Shown here: positions 19,706-31,515 of the stretch, one piece after another
Layout of the letters: every line of letters starts with the position of its first letter
How positions within the stretch are numbered: the stretch's first letter is position 1
NCBI RefSeq assembly: GCF_010111755.1
Contig: NC_088954.1
Span: 310,001-374,000, forward strand
Origin: Nakaseomyces glabratus
Lineage: Eukaryota > Ascomycota > Saccharomycetes > Saccharomycetales > Saccharomycetaceae
DNA length: 64,000 nucleotides
Reading direction: 5' to 3'
Program-made: the position numbers and the translations under genes
Notes under the pieces: generated by a model
What the model was told of the DNA's origin: nothing
Database searches by the model: none
The model's input: the letters and a program-made list of their open reading frames with translations, nothing else

Positions 19706-20070
19706 TTTAGAGAATACCAATAGTCTTGTTTATAATTGAGCTTCTCCGAATTAGTGTTTAGATAGTTCTATATCAAGATATTCGGATAGCTTTTCGAAGA
19801 ATAGTCTTGGCTTTTTGTTATTGTTTTTCTGCAAAAATATTTTGTCAAGCGATGAGCTTACAAGAGCAAGCCCTTATACCAAAATTATACATATTAATCA
19901 TAATGGATAGATATATAGGATATATACATCTCTAGCTTTAGTTGATTTATCTATTAATAAGATCTACCGTGTAGAAACAAGATTAGCAGTTTCAACCCTG
20001 CTAGTATATTACAAACTTTTCCTGTCAAATTGAATGTGGAAAGAGGAAAAATTCGCAGGCTGTCAGTCGC
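19706..20070. promoter_or_regulatory. ORC3 promoter region with a PAC box at 19849-19857
   Basis: This 365 bp gap separates COX16 (stop at 20071) and ORC3 (start at 19705). GCGATGAGC lies at 19849-19857, 144 bp before the ORC3 ATG, with an RRPE-like AAAAATATTTT tract about 10 bp away. Confidence 0.45.
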
Positions 20071-20427
20071 TTAGAACACGTTATCAGATTCACCCTTAAA
20101 CCTCTCGACTCTCTTCGGTTCCCAGTCCTCTTCCGCCAATCCTTGCAGTCTATAATACTCCTCTTTTATGTCAAACTCTCTCTTACCGTGCTTCATCTTC
20201 AGTATTTCTTCTTCATTCATCTCCTGAACTTTTTGGTCATCACGGTCAAACTTGACTTGCGATATACCAGCTAGCCAATATGAGCCAAGCACCATCATTC
20301 CACAAAACGGGAGTCCAAAGAATATGAATGGGTTCTTACTCAGCAATTTCTGATACCGGCCTGCAAAACTCCTGTCATATGCTAGTTGCTGTTTCTTAGA
20401 CCTGAAACTTCGACCACCTAATGCCAT
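20071..20427 (-). CDS. COX16: COX16: cytochrome c oxidase assembly factor
   Basis: The 118-residue protein is exactly the S. cerevisiae Cox16 length. It has a basic N-terminus (FRSKKQQLAYDRSFAGRYQK), one transmembrane segment (about 33-53, NPFIFFGLPFCGMMVLGSYWL) and a charged C-terminal part with the conserved REFDIKEEYYRLQGLAEEDW. Cox16 sits in the mitochondrial inner membrane and acts in Cox1 maturation and complex IV assembly. In S. cerevisiae COX16 (YJL003W) neighbours SYS1 (YJL004C); here DRS1 is placed between them. Confidence 0.94.
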   Translation of the reverse strand: MALGGRSFRSKKQQLAYDRSFAGRYQKLLSKNPFIFFGLPFCGMMVLGSYWLAGISQVKFDRDDQKVQEMNEEEILKMKHGKREFDIKEEYYRLQGLAEEDWEPKRVERFKGESDNVF

Positions 20428-20758
20428 CCTTTACAATCTTTTGTCTAATGCTGATATTTATAGAGCTCTGCTATCCTTAGAACTACCTTCTTAGCTCCAA
20501 CATCAATGATTGCTGCCCCTTCTCTTATTTTAATGATTTCTATTTGGATCCTAGCGATGATTCGTTCATGGAGTCCTTAAGGAATGATTGATATACGGAA
20601 TGACTAAGATTTTAAATATTATTATACAAAATGGTTTTCTTTTATTCTCAAGCAAATAGTAGTTTGAGTTAGATGAAAATGTCTATATATGCAAATACCA
20701 GCAAGTGGTCTCTTTGTATTTTTTTATGGCTGTTAGAGGTTCATTGATCTGATAAGAG
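20428..20758. other. DRS1-COX16 intergenic region
   Basis: This 331 bp AT-rich gap separates two minus-strand genes, holding the COX16 promoter and DRS1 3' end. No distinct motif was recognised. Confidence 0.4.
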
Positions 20759-22936
20759 TTATCTCTTACCCTTTGACTTACCTTTCTTTTTACCATTGGC
20801 CTTTGCCTGCTTCTTCATAGTTCTCTCTTGATCAGCAGTACGGTCAGATTGAGTTTTCTTATATGATCTCTTATGACCGTCTTCCATTGCTTCGTTACGC
20901 TTCCTCTTTTTACTATTGACTTCTTTCTTGGTCTTTGAAAGAGCTCCCATGATCTTGGAGTTCTTCTTCTCCTTTTCGGATTGGAACCAAGTTCTCTTCG
21001 GCCTAGATTGGATTTCATCCTTATGTTTCAGAAGGTTTTCACCTTTCTTCAACTCCATCTCAGCCCGGAGAATTTCCTTCTCTTCCTTTTCCTCTACTAG
21101 AATATCTTGGACTGTCTGGTCCATGTTCTCTACTATCTTGTTTGTCTCTTCTACTTGGTTCCAATCGACATTTCTACCCACAGCTTTACTACCAGGTATC
21201 TCACTATCATTGACACCTCTAATGGCATCCTTTACTATACTTCTTTCTGCTGATGCTTCACCAACAAAAGTAATGGAACGACCTTCTCTACCAGCTCTGG
21301 CAGTTCTACCAACTCTATGCAAATAAATTTCGTAACTCTTTGGCATGTCATAATTGATGACAACTTCAATCTTTGGAATATCTAGACCTCTGGAAGCCAA
21401 ATCGGTACAGATCAACACTGGGACTTGTAAGGATTTAAACTTATTCACAGAGTCTAGACGTTGTTCTTGTGTTAGCGAACCATGAAGCTCAGCAACAGCC
21501 ATACCTAATAGACCCAGTATGATTCTCAGTTTGTGAGCCATATCTTTTCTGGCAACAAACACCACAATTCTTTTCTGGCCATTTGGATCCAGCTTTCTTA
21601 TTAAATTGAACAGTAATGAAGGTTTTAAGTGATCTCTTTTACGGATACGAACAAACTCTTGAGTAAGTTTAGTGGCAGCTTGCTTCGGAGGATCGATCAT
21701 TATTCTCACTGGTCTCTTCAATGACAAAGATATCAATTGCTTGATTCTTGAGTTCATAGTGGCTGAGAATAGTAGAGTCTGTCTCTTACTAGGTAGCAAG
21801 GACATAATTTCATTCAATTCATCTTGGAAACCATCTTCTAGCATTCTATCAGCTTCATCAATGACTAGAACTTCCACAGAGTCTACATTAAAACTTGCGG
21901 AGTTCCTGATATGATCGATAAATCTACCAGGAGTAGCAATGACTATATCTGGCCTAGTCTTCAGCATTTGCTCTTGTTGTCTCAAATTCAAACCACCAAC
22001 AGCCAGACCGAATGTTAGATTACTGACAAATTGACCAATTTTTTTACCTACATCTGCAACTTGAATAGCCAATTCACGGGTAGGTGTTAATACAATAACT
22101 CTCGTGGAAGCAACCTTAGCTGGCTTGTACAGTAGACGTTCGATAATTGGAATCATGAATGCTGCAGTCTTACCGGAACCTGTGACGGCACCTGCAATGA
22201 TATCCTTACCTAGTAATGCAATTGGGATGGTGGCACTTTGAATTGGCGATGGTTTGACGTATCCTAGGTTGCTCAAACCCTTCATAACGGGTCTCGACAA
22301 CGCTAGATCATTGAATGTCTTATGCACCTCCTTCTTTGCGTTTTCACTTTCGCTTTCAGGCGCATAGAAAGCTTGCATCTCTTCAGCTGTGTCTTCTTCA
22401 ACTTTCTCCTCGGCATCACCGGCATCACCGACATCGTATGTTTCCTCGTCGTCGTCTTCTTCTTCGTCATTGCTCTCTTGTTCACTGTTTGATGCATCCT
22501 CGTCCTCCTCTTCACCTTCAGGTTGCTCTTGGGCACCCATACCAAACCCATCCATAGCCAGGTCTTCATCATCACTCTCAGACTCTTCACTCTCACTCTT
22601 CTCAGCTTCGTCTACATGAGCCATACCAATTAGACCACCTTTCTTCCTGATAATCTTGTCCAGATCAACATCCTTCTTCTCCTCATCCTTCTCGTCACCT
22701 AAAAACTCCCACCCGTCAAAATTGGTGTTGATCTCGCCATCATCAGTGTTGAACCGAAACCCACTGTTCATGTCAGCACTCTCCTCATCCACAGACTTGT
22801 TCTTCTTCTTGCCCTTCGTCTCAGGCTTAGGCTTCTCCTCATCGCTGTCCAAATCAGGAACATCCTCCTCACTGTCACTGATGGTAGGCACAAAATCCAA
22901 ATCAGTGTACTTCTTCCCCTTCATCTTAAGACTCAT
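20759..22936 (-). CDS. DRS1: DRS1: nucleolar DEAD-box RNA helicase for 60S ribosome assembly
   Basis: I place the start at the ATG at 22936; ten codons upstream are open only through a GTG, and the ATG at 22924 is an alternative. The 725-residue protein has an acidic N-terminus ([29 protein letters not shown]). The helicase core carries the Q-motif region ([21 protein letters not shown]), Walker A (AVTGSGKT, about residue 250), DEAD (VIDEADRML, about 357), SAT (LLFSATM) and [13 protein letters not shown] (about 540). A basic C-terminus ends the protein. Drs1 acts on 25S pre-rRNA processing and late nucleolar 60S intermediates. Two PAC boxes and an RRPE lie just upstream, as expected of this regulon. 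The start ATG itself falls within a GCGATGAG string. Confidence 0.96.
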   Translation of the reverse strand: MSLKMKGKKYTDLDFVPTISDSEEDVPDLDSDEEKPKPETKGKKKNKSVDEESADMNSGFRFNTDDGEINTNFDGWEFLGDEKDEEKKDVDLDKIIRKKGGLIGMAHVDEAEKSESEESESDDEDLAMDGFGMGAQEQPEGEEEDEDASNSEQESNDEEEDDDEETYDVGDAGDAEEKVEEDTAEEMQAFYAPESESENAKKEVHKTFNDLALSRPVMKGLSNLGYVKPSPIQSATIPIALLGKDIIAGAVTGSGKTAAFMIPIIERLLYKPAKVASTRVIVLTPTRELAIQVADVGKKIGQFVSNLTFGLAVGGLNLRQQEQMLKTRPDIVIATPGRFIDHIRNSASFNVDSVEVLVIDEADRMLEDGFQDELNEIMSLLPSKRQTLLFSATMNSRIKQLISLSLKRPVRIMIDPPKQAATKLTQEFVRIRKRDHLKPSLLFNLIRKLDPNGQKRIVVFVARKDMAHKLRIILGLLGMAVAELHGSLTQEQRLDSVNKFKSLQVPVLICTDLASRGLDIPKIEVVINYDMPKSYEIYLHRVGRTARAGREGRSITFVGEASAERSIVKDAIRGVNDSEIPGSKAVGRNVDWNQVEETNKIVENMDQTVQDILVEEKEEKEILRAEMELKKGENLLKHKDEIQSRPKRTWFQSEKEKKNSKIMGALSKTKKEVNSKKRKRNEAMEDGHKRSYKKTQSDRTADQERTMKKQAKANGKKKGKSKGKR

Positions 22937-23221
22937 CGCTACCTCCCTTTCAAGTACAGCAGCCACTTATGATGTTGCGATGCGATGAGCTCTTATATGC
23001 GATGCGATGAGCTTGAAAAATTTTTGGTGCAAAACTTGCTGAAATGAAAAAAATTTGGCAAAATACTGCGAACGTCACCGGTGATGGGGCCATTCAAATA
23101 AGTAGGAATAGCAAGCACCGGCAACCATATTTGGCCATTAATTAGTCTGACGGTACCTGGTTTGGCGGTTGTTTCAGTGGCTTTTGAGGAATTGAATTGA
23201 AAAGCAGAGGGAACAGTAAGG
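22937..23221. promoter_or_regulatory. Divergent promoter DRS1 / SYS1
   Basis: This 285 bp region has a 16 bp direct repeat TGCGATGCGATGAGCT at 22976-22991 and 22998-23013, each ending in a PAC box. A canonical RRPE (TGAAAAATTTTT, 23014-23025) follows immediately, and a second RRPE-like tract lies near 23045. Confidence 0.75.
22976..23025. promoter_or_regulatory. Doubled PAC box plus RRPE of DRS1
   Basis: PAC boxes GCGATGAGC lie at 22982-22990 and 23004-23012, with RRPE TGAAAAATTTTT at 23014-23025, 40-90 bp upstream of the DRS1 ATG. PAC is bound by Dot6/Tod6 and RRPE by Stb3; together they mark ribosome-synthesis genes controlled by TORC1/PKA. Confidence 0.8.
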
Positions 23222-23794
23222 ATGGTAAATTTCAGGAGATACTTGAGGGTACCGAGGGAGCTGCGGCCCTCGGAGATATTTAAGCAGGACTCCATGTCCC
23301 CAGGGAAGATAGCGTTGCAGATTATCCTGTTGCAGGTGTTCTATTACACTACGGCGTGTATTCTGTTCTATGGATGGGCTAAAGTTGCCGGATATAAGCT
23401 TGAGATGGTGCAATGGCTGTTCTCGTGGCAGGCCATTGAGTTTACCAACGCGCTCGGGCTGACATTGTGTCTGCTGTGGCTCACAGACTCGCTGATATGT
23501 GTCATATTCCTCACGGTTATTGTGGAGAGAAGCAAGCTGGCATGGGATTTTGCCATTACGATCCATGCCATTAATCTAATCGTTGTTTCAGTACATACGG
23601 GGACGCTGCCCTCGTTGTCGTGGTTTGTCCTGCAAGTGCTGTCGTCATTGATACTGATATTCTTGGGTACATACACTACACGTTGGAGAGAACTCCGCGA
23701 TACCTTTTTTGAAGGCTTGGTGGATGCCGATATGGTAAGTCCAAGTGCCTCTTCACAGCCCATAGAGATGAGGGATCTAGAGAGTCAGAAATGA
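23222..23794 (+). CDS. SYS1: SYS1: Golgi membrane protein that recruits the GTPase Arl3
   Basis: The 190-residue protein (S. cerevisiae 203) starts at ATG 23222. The N-terminus RRYLRVPRELRPSEIFKQDS and the block VIVERSKLAWDFAITIHAIN are highly conserved, and four hydrophobic segments follow a conventional Sys1 layout (about 30-55, 75-100, 108-125, 135-155). The tail WREVRD-like TRWRELRDTFFEGLVD and the final MRDLESQK match the family. Sys1 binds N-acetylated Arl3 at the trans-Golgi, which in turn brings in Arl1 and the golgin Imh1. SYS1-CYR1 adjacency is conserved with S. cerevisiae (YJL004C, YJL005W). Confidence 0.95.
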   Translation: MVNFRRYLRVPRELRPSEIFKQDSMSPGKIALQIILLQVFYYTTACILFYGWAKVAGYKLEMVQWLFSWQAIEFTNALGLTLCLLWLTDSLICVIFLTVIVERSKLAWDFAITIHAINLIVVSVHTGTLPSLSWFVLQVLSSLILIFLGTYTTRWRELRDTFFEGLVDADMVSPSASSQPIEMRDLESQK

Positions 23795-23921
23795 TTCATC
23801 AAATTGTATAATGAGGCTATGATGACCGAGAAAATAAAGTAAATATACTGCATGCTTATTAATCAACACTATTTAAGTATATAAGGAACATCAATTTGTT
23901 TTTATCCGTAATCTTATCTTG

Positions 23922-26900
23922 TCAATTTTGGATTTGCTTGGCAGCATCCATGAGTTTGAATACGTCATCAAGAACTTCGAAGATCCCCTTCTGAGGAAGA
24001 CAGAAATCATGGTGTTGGCAGATGTCTAACCCTTTAGTCACTTTTATTCTGAGTTGTAAAACAGCTATTATGGTCTCAATTCTTGTAACTAGGTGGTCGA
24101 AAAACAAAATCAATTCCTTGTCCGACATGCTGGCAGCAACAACACCTTTCAATGATCTATCAATAACAGAATGATATTCTCTTTGTTTGGAGTCCAACTC
24201 CAAAAATCCTCCTCCTACAGCTGACAATATAGCTTCCAGTTTATTTGCCAACTGGCGCAAGGATAGCAAGAAATCTAGATTGATTATCTTGGATTGTTCT
24301 TCTTCAGTAATAAATTCATGACGGGAAGCAAGAGATTTTGGATAAACAATGGTGATGAACTCTTTGGTTTCCAGACCCTTTAGCTTCTGTTCACCGTAAT
24401 CAAAGAAAGACCATCCAATACTCTCAAGCATAGTAATCTCTCTTTCAAGCATTTCACCAATTATTTCTTCCCCATACACTTCCTTTAAGGGTTTCTTATC
24501 CTTCACAACATTATCGTGATATTTCATTATCTTATTAAACTCAGAAACAAAATCACTGGATAATGTGATTTGGCCACCATCAGCAACAGATGAAACTCTG
24601 GCAGCCTTGTTGACAACAGGTCCAAGATAGTCCATTCTTTGTGTAACTAAATCAAGTTCTGGAACAGGACAACCCCAATGCATACCCATTCTCACGGATA
24701 ACCCTTGGTATATTTTAGTACCATTCCGATCGGTAACTAAACAACCATCCTGGATAGATGTTATTTCTTCAGGCCATTGTGCCTCCAATAGTTTCAGTTG
24801 GACACTAAGACACCACACCAAGGCACTAATTGGTGTAGGGAAAGTGACCATAAACGCATCACCTTCTGTTTTCACTTCATAACCACCATAAATACGCAGC
24901 AATCTCCGCATGATGTCATTATGTGTCTTGATTGCGGTTCTCATTGCATTAGGGAATAATTCCCACAAAAATGTGGAATTCTTAATATCTGTGAATACAA
25001 CAGCTAGATTGCCAGTAGGGGGAGCAATTTCTGGTTGAAGTCTTCTTAGTGTTGTATCTTCTACAGTGCTTCTCTTACTTAATAACGAAGAACGGTTAAG
25101 CGTGAATTTACTTTCCTGTGAATTTGACTTTGAAAGAGCAAGACACAATATGGTAATATTTTCTGAACAACCATAAGCAATAGCATGATCTTTTAATTCC
25201 TCTGCAGCTAGCATAGGTTCAAGGACATGTTCTCTAGCAATGTCACAAGCTGTTTCGATATCCATGTACTCCCATAGCTTATGAGTACCAATGATCAGCA
25301 TCTCATCGGCTTTAGTTACATTAATAACTGAAATGTCAGGCGATGCATGGATGTGTGGTAGCAAATCAAAAAAGCCGACTGCTCTGGATACATCTACCAC
25401 ACCATCAAGTTTACCATTATTGACATAACCACCGGATAATCTGATACGTTCGTATTCTTCTCTTTTAGTTGGCACATGCTGTTTTGTGATTTTTTGATGA
25501 TCACCATTGTTTTTCGACAGAACCGCCATACAATCGCCTAAGTTTGCAGCATATAGTTTAGTTCCCTTCATATATATAACGGTTGAACAGGCACCACTCA
25601 ATAAGTCTGCGGAAGTCAAATTATCTATGTTGGCACCGTTATCTACTGAATTTAGCATACCGTTGATTTCTTTGTTTAGTTGTAGGAAACTAAATCTTAG
25701 TGCTTTCTTAATTTCATCTTCATTGGAGTCACCAAATTTCTCTAACTGTCTTATCAAAATTTTATCATAGATATCTCTGACAATTCTAGATATATTGTAG
25801 CCATAATCAGAATTCTGGTTTTTACTGTCGTGAAGACAAATCAAACATTCATCATCATGACCTCTAAATCTTTCAAATGTAACGTCTCTTGAGGAAACAT
25901 AATCCCTCTGGCCTAACGTGTCAGCTACACCATAATTCATACCATTTATTATGGAAGCCGTTGTTCTCAGACGGAAATTAATGTTTTCATCAGGAACTTT
26001 AGTAGTGTTAAGGGTAACATCCATTAAACCTAATACCTTTAGATGAGGTAAAACAGTAAGATCAGAGAGATCTGTTTGTAATTCTTGATTTGTTACTGAA
26101 CGAATCTCAAATCTTCTATTCCCAGAAAAGTTTAAGTATTTCAGTTCCTTGTTATTTCTCCAATTCCAATCATAATGAAAATTTGAAATATTGTACTTCA
26201 ATTGATTGGAGCCAATATCAAAAACATTTAATTGAGGTAATTGAGAAAGTTCCGCTGGAAGGGAAAGCAATTGGTTACCATTCAGCATCAATGTCTTCAA
26301 ATATTTCCACTTAGAAACTGTGTCACCAGGCAAAGTATTGATTTTATTACCAGATAAAAATAATTCGGTCAAATTCTCTAACTTCATCTTTGTTATATCT
26401 TGAAGATTATTATAAGACAGATTCAATAGTTTTAAGTTGGTGAAGCAGTTGAATAATGGCCAAGCGTCATCATCAAATTGGTTATCTGCAGCCACAAAGA
26501 ACATTAGGCTTTTGGATAACTTGGAATCATTAGAGACATTTAAGAAAAAGGAAGGATCTAAACTTGCATTCGCGAACACATTGGAAGATATGTTCAAGAA
26601 AGTTAATTCGATGTCCTCCATACCAGCAAAAAAATCTCTGATATTATTAGAGTGGAGATCAAGGGATCTTAGACTTTTAAGTTTAGAAAACTCCTGAGGT
26701 ATGCTTTCAAGTTTATTTCTTGCTGCAGACAGATAAACTAGCTTCGTCAATAAAGAAATCTCACTTGGTAACCTTGTGAGATTATTTTCATTCAATTCAA
26801 GTTTTTCTAGCCTTAGTAGCTTTTTGAATATTTCACCTGGAATACTGGCAAGCTTAGCCTTGTTTAATGATAAACTTGTCATGTTCATTGGATATTCTCT

Positions 26901-29900
26901 GAATGAGATCGAAGTGATAGGATTCTCCTGTATTTCTAGTGCCCTCAGTTTAGGTAAGTTCTCATCAAAATTAGATATTCTATTATCAGTCAAGAACAGA
27001 TTCTGTAAATTTGGTGCATTAGTATTGATTGTATTGATCCTGTTGAAACGTAAGTTCAAAGTCCTTAGGTTTTTCAGCTCTGATAAATCGCCAACATGAG
27101 TCAACTTGTTATGAGATAGATTCATTTTGGCAAGTTTAACCAACTGTCTGCAGCTTTTTGGAAGATGATGTATCTTATTATATGACAAATCGATTTGAAG
27201 AAGGTTGGTACAGAAATTAATAACCTCTGGGTAATGAGCAAACCTATTAGAGGAAAGGTCCAGCAGCTGTAAATTTTTTAATTGAGAGAAACCACTTGGT
27301 AATCTGTCTAATCCGTTACATTGTAAGTTAAGAATGGTTAAATTAACAAGCTTTGATATTGAGCTTGGGACCTTTCTTATAAAGTTTCTCTGTAATTCGA
27401 GGGATACCAATTTATATGCTTCTGTAATGTTGGCTGGAAATCTTGAAGCCCTGATATTCACCATTCTTAAACTTAAAAGCTTAATTGCACTTTCAATAAA
27501 TTCAAGTGGTAAAAATATATTTGCATTGTTGGAAACATCCAGACTTTCAATTTCAGAAGTGTGTTGGTAAAATATAATAGGAGGTGTTGTTAGATCCATA
27601 TTCCTCAAATCAACGTGCACAAATTCACTTCTCATAAGCCTTTGCTCTTGTTCTGGTGTAAAATGTGATGGCGTCACCGGATGGAATAGAAACTTGAATA
27701 CAAAACTTAAATCTTCAATACCCATTATGTGTAGTGGATCGGATTTTCTGTAGCCGTTCAGTAACAGTAATTTTCTCTCGATAAGGATCGGTTTGGACAC
27801 AGGTCTCAAAATCTTTGAAAGCTTACCGACTTTCAGAGATATTTGGAAATTACCTTGTGTAGTTATATTAAACTTACGTTTTAATGCAGGGATCATCTCC
27901 TCGACCGTTGTGCCAGGAGTACATGACAGTGTTGTAAACGTGTCATCGGTATTGAAAATACGAATAGCATAGTGACGCTTTGGGTCCAAATCACTAACAT
28001 CTTTATAATATCTTTCCAATTCATACTCAACATTATCATGTCTCTCATCATCTATATCTGCCGAAATGTTTTCGTTGCTATCACTATTGTCTGTCCCATC
28101 ATTCATCTTTTGAAATAATTCACTTGAAGATATAGTCTTCCTCTTCCGAGCAGCACGAGCATTCAGTTGTAACTCATACTCTTCGTTCTCATCATCAATA
28201 TTATCTGGATATTGGTTAGAGGTCGACGAATTATAAGATGATCGGGAAGTTGTACTTTGTTTATCATCATCAGAGTGCAATGATTCCGTTGGTGATATAA
28301 TAGAAGCTAACGAATCACTCGACGATTTTCTTACTCTGCTTGATCCCAACTTTGAGTTGAAATTGATTCCTCCATTCCTTGATAGATCTGAAGAATTTTC
28401 TGTATCATTAGAAGTTGGGCTCATAAATAGAGAGTTTTTAATTCTTACCATCGATTTAGTCGAAAGGGGTTTCTTACCGTTAACTTCACTGCCATTCCTT
28501 GACTTGGAAGATTTGTTGTTAGATTTATTCCTTCTTTGCTTTTGTTGAGTAGCCATTGTGACTTCTTCTGGTGATAGAATTGAATCAAACGGTTCTTCTT
28601 CATTTTCTAAATGATTAGCATTCGAACCGCCCATTCTCATTTCGACATCCCAACTTTCTGGAGCTACCCATTGGTCCCTATCCGTCTGGGTGTAATCCTT
28701 CAAGCTAGACTCAGAAGAAACCCATGTTGGAATATCTGCTATGGAATGGGATTTCTTTGGCCCAGATATAAATGTATTTGATCTTGTTATTGGTTCCTTG
28801 TCTGCCTCGCTTGGAGGTTCGACATTTTTTGTAATCTCCGCCATGTTCTCCAAATTGGTATCAAGTGGGAATAGTCCCGTATTAGGGTTCTCAGTCTTGA
28901 TATCTTCTGCATTATTTTCGTCATTTCCTTTATTATCAGAATTGTCTTTTTCTTTTATGCTCTCATCCTTTTCCTTATCTAGGGTTGATTCATTGAACCG
29001 TGCCTCTATAGTATTTTCAGGATCAATAGCGTTAAATTTATGTGACTTGCTAGGGACACTAATAGAATTTGCTCTCTGTGCAGTAGTGAAGCCTTTTTGG
29101 TTAGGTGTATTAATATCCTTTGTTTGATTGTTATGAGATGGTTCGCCTAACACACTCTTGGGTTCCTTTGGATTAGAAACACTACTTCGATTATCATTAG
29201 TTAGAATGGAATTAACAGTGGACCCTCTCCTACTGCTAGCAGAGGAGCCGGTAGATAAAAACAGTTTTTTATTGCCCTGGCTACTATGAATGCTAGAGCT
29301 TTCCGACTGATGCTTCTCCTGATCTTTATGTTTCAATTTCTTCTTCTCCAGCTCTTTCATCAGAGGTATGCTACTGCGCGTGCTTCCGTCATTGGCTATA
29401 GCAATACCAGATGTGCTGTGGCCGCGTACTATTTGCTTTACCTTGTTTCGTAAGCCGTCTGCTCCGATTTCTGCTAGCGGTGGTGGAAACTTAACATTGG
29501 TCAAATCATGCTCTCCTGGAAGTTCGCTTATAGTTTCTGCAGTGGGCTTACTATGGGTCAGACCAGCTGTCCGTCTAGTTGTTTGTCCTTTATGACTAGT
29601 CTTGGTACTTGAGTTGGAAGGAGCGAGTTTCTTGAAGAGGTTTTCAGCAAACGAGTATTTTCTAGATGTGCTGCCGTGCTTCCTATGGTGTGTGTGGTCA
29701 TTCTCACTGTTACTCGCGACCCGCGAAGTAAAAGACCTATCGGACATGGATCCTATGCTGTCAACATCAGTAGTATTCGAACTATCTATTTTTTGATCTA
29801 TCTCATCCTCAAATGCCATGTTCTGTAAGCTGGACGGCGTTTGTGTCTGTAACATATTCGTAACGGATAGATTGCTCAGAGTCCTCTTAAGGGAGAATGG

Positions 29901-30170
29901 GCTCTTTTTCGACTTATGTTGATAGTTCTTATTAGACGGAAACTCTCCGGGGTTAGACTTTATAGAGGAAACACTGTCACGGCTTCTAGTCCGGGTTAGC
30001 CCCCCAATGCTGGAATACACATTCTGTATAGTGCTGTTTCTCCGAGAACTAGTCCCAGAGAAGTCCTGTTGGTCATATGTGCTCTTAAACCGAGGCTGCT
30101 CATCGTGTACTTTCTTGCTGTATGTCCCTTGTTCCAAGTGAGTCCTATTGCTCTCACTTCGCCTCGACAT
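23922..30170 (-). CDS. CYR1: CYR1: adenylate cyclase (Ras-activated)
   Basis: I place the start at the ATG at 30170 (MSRRSES); the frame is open 20 codons further only through a TTG. The 2082-residue protein (S. cerevisiae 2026) has a long Ser/Asn-rich N-terminus. A Ras-association domain lies at about 735-820 ([20 protein letters not shown]), then about twenty leucine-rich repeats (~845-1335). A PP2C-like domain (~1455-1680, with [20 protein letters not shown]) precedes the class III cyclase domain (~1722-1945). Metal-binding Asp residues are in [13 protein letters not shown] and [10 protein letters not shown]. The C-terminal region binds the cyclase-associated protein in S. cerevisiae. Cyr1 makes cAMP, which activates PKA in response to glucose through Ras2 and Gpa2. 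It is the largest gene in the window. Confidence 0.98.
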   Translation of the reverse strand: MSRRSESNRTHLEQGTYSKKVHDEQPRFKSTYDQQDFSGTSSRRNSTIQNVYSSIGGLTRTRSRDSVSSIKSNPGEFPSNKNYQHKSKKSPFSLKRTLSNLSVTNMLQTQTPSSLQNMAFEDEIDQKIDSSNTTDVDSIGSMSDRSFTSRVASNSENDHTHHRKHGSTSRKYSFAENLFKKLAPSNSSTKTSHKGQTTRRTAGLTHSKPTAETISELPGEHDLTNVKFPPPLAEIGADGLRNKVKQIVRGHSTSGIAIANDGSTRSSIPLMKELEKKKLKHKDQEKHQSESSSIHSSQGNKKLFLSTGSSASSRRGSTVNSILTNDNRSSVSNPKEPKSVLGEPSHNNQTKDINTPNQKGFTTAQRANSISVPSKSHKFNAIDPENTIEARFNESTLDKEKDESIKEKDNSDNKGNDENNAEDIKTENPNTGLFPLDTNLENMAEITKNVEPPSEADKEPITRSNTFISGPKKSHSIADIPTWVSSESSLKDYTQTDRDQWVAPESWDVEMRMGGSNANHLENEEEPFDSILSPEEVTMATQQKQRRNKSNNKSSKSRNGSEVNGKKPLSTKSMVRIKNSLFMSPTSNDTENSSDLSRNGGINFNSKLGSSRVRKSSSDSLASIISPTESLHSDDDKQSTTSRSSYNSSTSNQYPDNIDDENEEYELQLNARAARKRKTISSSELFQKMNDGTDNSDSNENISADIDDERHDNVEYELERYYKDVSDLDPKRHYAIRIFNTDDTFTTLSCTPGTTVEEMIPALKRKFNITTQGNFQISLKVGKLSKILRPVSKPILIERKLLLLNGYRKSDPLHIMGIEDLSFVFKFLFHPVTPSHFTPEQEQRLMRSEFVHVDLRNMDLTTPPIIFYQHTSEIESLDVSNNANIFLPLEFIESAIKLLSLRMVNIRASRFPANITEAYKLVSLELQRNFIRKVPSSISKLVNLTILNLQCNGLDRLPSGFSQLKNLQLLDLSSNRFAHYPEVINFCTNLLQIDLSYNKIHHLPKSCRQLVKLAKMNLSHNKLTHVGDLSELKNLRTLNLRFNRINTINTNAPNLQNLFLTDNRISNFDENLPKLRALEIQENPITSISFREYPMNMTSLSLNKAKLASIPGEIFKKLLRLEKLELNENNLTRLPSEISLLTKLVYLSAARNKLESIPQEFSKLKSLRSLDLHSNNIRDFFAGMEDIELTFLNISSNVFANASLDPSFFLNVSNDSKLSKSLMFFVAADNQFDDDAWPLFNCFTNLKLLNLSYNNLQDITKMKLENLTELFLSGNKINTLPGDTVSKWKYLKTLMLNGNQLLSLPAELSQLPQLNVFDIGSNQLKYNISNFHYDWNWRNNKELKYLNFSGNRRFEIRSVTNQELQTDLSDLTVLPHLKVLGLMDVTLNTTKVPDENINFRLRTTASIINGMNYGVADTLGQRDYVSSRDVTFERFRGHDDECLICLHDSKNQNSDYGYNISRIVRDIYDKILIRQLEKFGDSNEDEIKKALRFSFLQLNKEINGMLNSVDNGANIDNLTSADLLSGACSTVIYMKGTKLYAANLGDCMAVLSKNNGDHQKITKQHVPTKREEYERIRLSGGYVNNGKLDGVVDVSRAVGFFDLLPHIHASPDISVINVTKADEMLIIGTHKLWEYMDIETACDIAREHVLEPMLAAEELKDHAIAYGCSENITILCLALSKSNSQESKFTLNRSSLLSKRSTVEDTTLRRLQPEIAPPTGNLAVVFTDIKNSTFLWELFPNAMRTAIKTHNDIMRRLLRIYGGYEVKTEGDAFMVTFPTPISALVWCLSVQLKLLEAQWPEEITSIQDGCLVTDRNGTKIYQGLSVRMGMHWGCPVPELDLVTQRMDYLGPVVNKAARVSSVADGGQITLSSDFVSEFNKIMKYHDNVVKDKKPLKEVYGEEIIGEMLEREITMLESIGWSFFDYGEQKLKGLETKEFITIVYPKSLASRHEFITEEEQSKIINLDFLLSLRQLANKLEAILSAVGGGFLELDSKQREYHSVIDRSLKGVVAASMSDKELILFFDHLVTRIETIIAVLQLRIKVTKGLDICQHHDFCLPQKGIFEVLDDVFKLMDAAKQIQN

Positions 30171-30835
30171 CCCGCTTTTGTGTGCTATGATCGTCAGTGT
30201 CCTATTGTATATCAAAGTATTTGGGTCCAAGGCAGGTTCCAGTATCAGTTCTATGTAAGTATAGTCTTACAAGTTGCCCTCTTTGTGAGATAGTTCATAT
30301 TACAGCAACCCTCAGCTGTTTTTCCTGTTTTTTTTTCCTTTCGTCTTCCTTTGTCTTGTCAAATGAAAAATTGCTGAAAAGGAACTTTGAACCCTTTAAA
30401 ATTCGGCTAGTTGCAGTTGATCTTGTGGTTTCATAGTTGTGATTGCAGTTGATCTTGTGGTTGTGATTGTACCACTAGTTGTGCTTGTACCTCTGCTAGT
30501 ACTTCTATTTGATCACCACAGAGTTGGGAGTTTCCCCATCTCATACCCCTCTCTTCGGCTGCCCCATGCCCACTTGCTTGTGCCTTGACGGATGGTATAG
30601 ATTACCTTATTGTAAGTTGTAACAGCACTCTGTGCAATTGCAGATATGTGCGCAATCCTCAAATGGGACATCTTCTAACTCTAATGAGCCTCGAACAATA
30701 AACTGTGCCATCCAAGAGTTTGTGATTACATCATCCAGTAGTGCCTACAACTTTCAGGCCTTACATTTGTAGCTAGACCTAACCCCCTACAATAGCTATT
30801 GGTATGTTTAGACCTTGGCCCCCGGATAGTGTCAG

Positions 30836-30949
30836 GTATGTCTAGCTCACTACATGTATGTCTAGCTTACCACATGTATGTCTCGCACTATATGTATGTT
30901 TAGCTCACTACATGTATCTCGCTCACTACAAGTATGTCTCGCACTATAT
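30836..30949. repeat. Six-copy minisatellite, 18-20 bp units
   Basis: Units start at 30836, 30856, 30876, 30894, 30914 and 30932. The consensus is GTATGTCTAGCTCACTACAT, with 18 bp variants GTATGTCTCGCACTATAT (twice, identical) and GTATCTCGCTCACTACAA. It is non-coding. Confidence 0.88.
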
Positions 30950-31360
30950 GTATGTACTGGTATCTTGTATAATGAAGTTTATACACTAGGCACAGCAAAC
31001 CTTCCCCACACAGCCCCCGCCTAGTTACTGGTAACTTCGGCTTCGAGCGCAAGGCGGCATGAAATGCATAGCAAGCACACATGCCAGTGCTAAACTACAA
31101 CGCAAATGGCACACAGGGACAAACTTGCCATGGTAGGATCAAGAACATATAACGTAACGCCTGCTGTGCTGGGGATACACTCGCTAGCAGAGCAAATATC
31201 CACCTCGAAGAGAGAAAGCCCATTGCCGGTAGCCGGTTAGGATAGCTAGCTAGGATAGCTGGCGGGGACATCAAGTATTATAAACTGCCAGGTACTTCAG
31301 CTGTGCTTATGAGAGTAAGCTATTAATGCATCAGTCCTGATCTACCTCTCCCACCAAGAA

Positions 31361-31420
31361 CGAAAAATTTTATCGACACTTTGCTCATCGACTAGCAAAG
31401 TGATGGTTTTGGCGATGAGC
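31361..31420. promoter_or_regulatory. PAC/RRPE cluster of MEU1
   Basis: An RRPE-like CGAAAAATTTT lies at 31361-31371 (10 of 11), with PAC in reverse orientation (GCTCATCG, 31383-31390) and forward (GCGATGAGC, 31412-31420). All lie 96-155 bp upstream of the MEU1 ATG. Confidence 0.65.
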
Positions 31421-31515
31421 ACTCGTTGAAGAGCTTTCGCATCTGTGAAATATGTGGTCAGCTTGGAGAGCTTTGTATGCTGTTTACCAGGTTCACTGGA
31501 AGGAGAGTACTGAAG

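Larger units (their letters stand above)
30171..31515. promoter_or_regulatory. Divergent 1.35 kb promoter region CYR1 / MEU1
   Basis: This long gap holds an imperfect direct repeat in the CYR1-proximal part (GCAGTTGATCTTGTGGTT near 30413 and 30445), a six-copy 18-20 bp minisatellite (30836-30949) and the PAC/RRPE cluster next to MEU1 (31361-31420). No RNA gene or coding frame was recognised. Confidence 0.6.
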
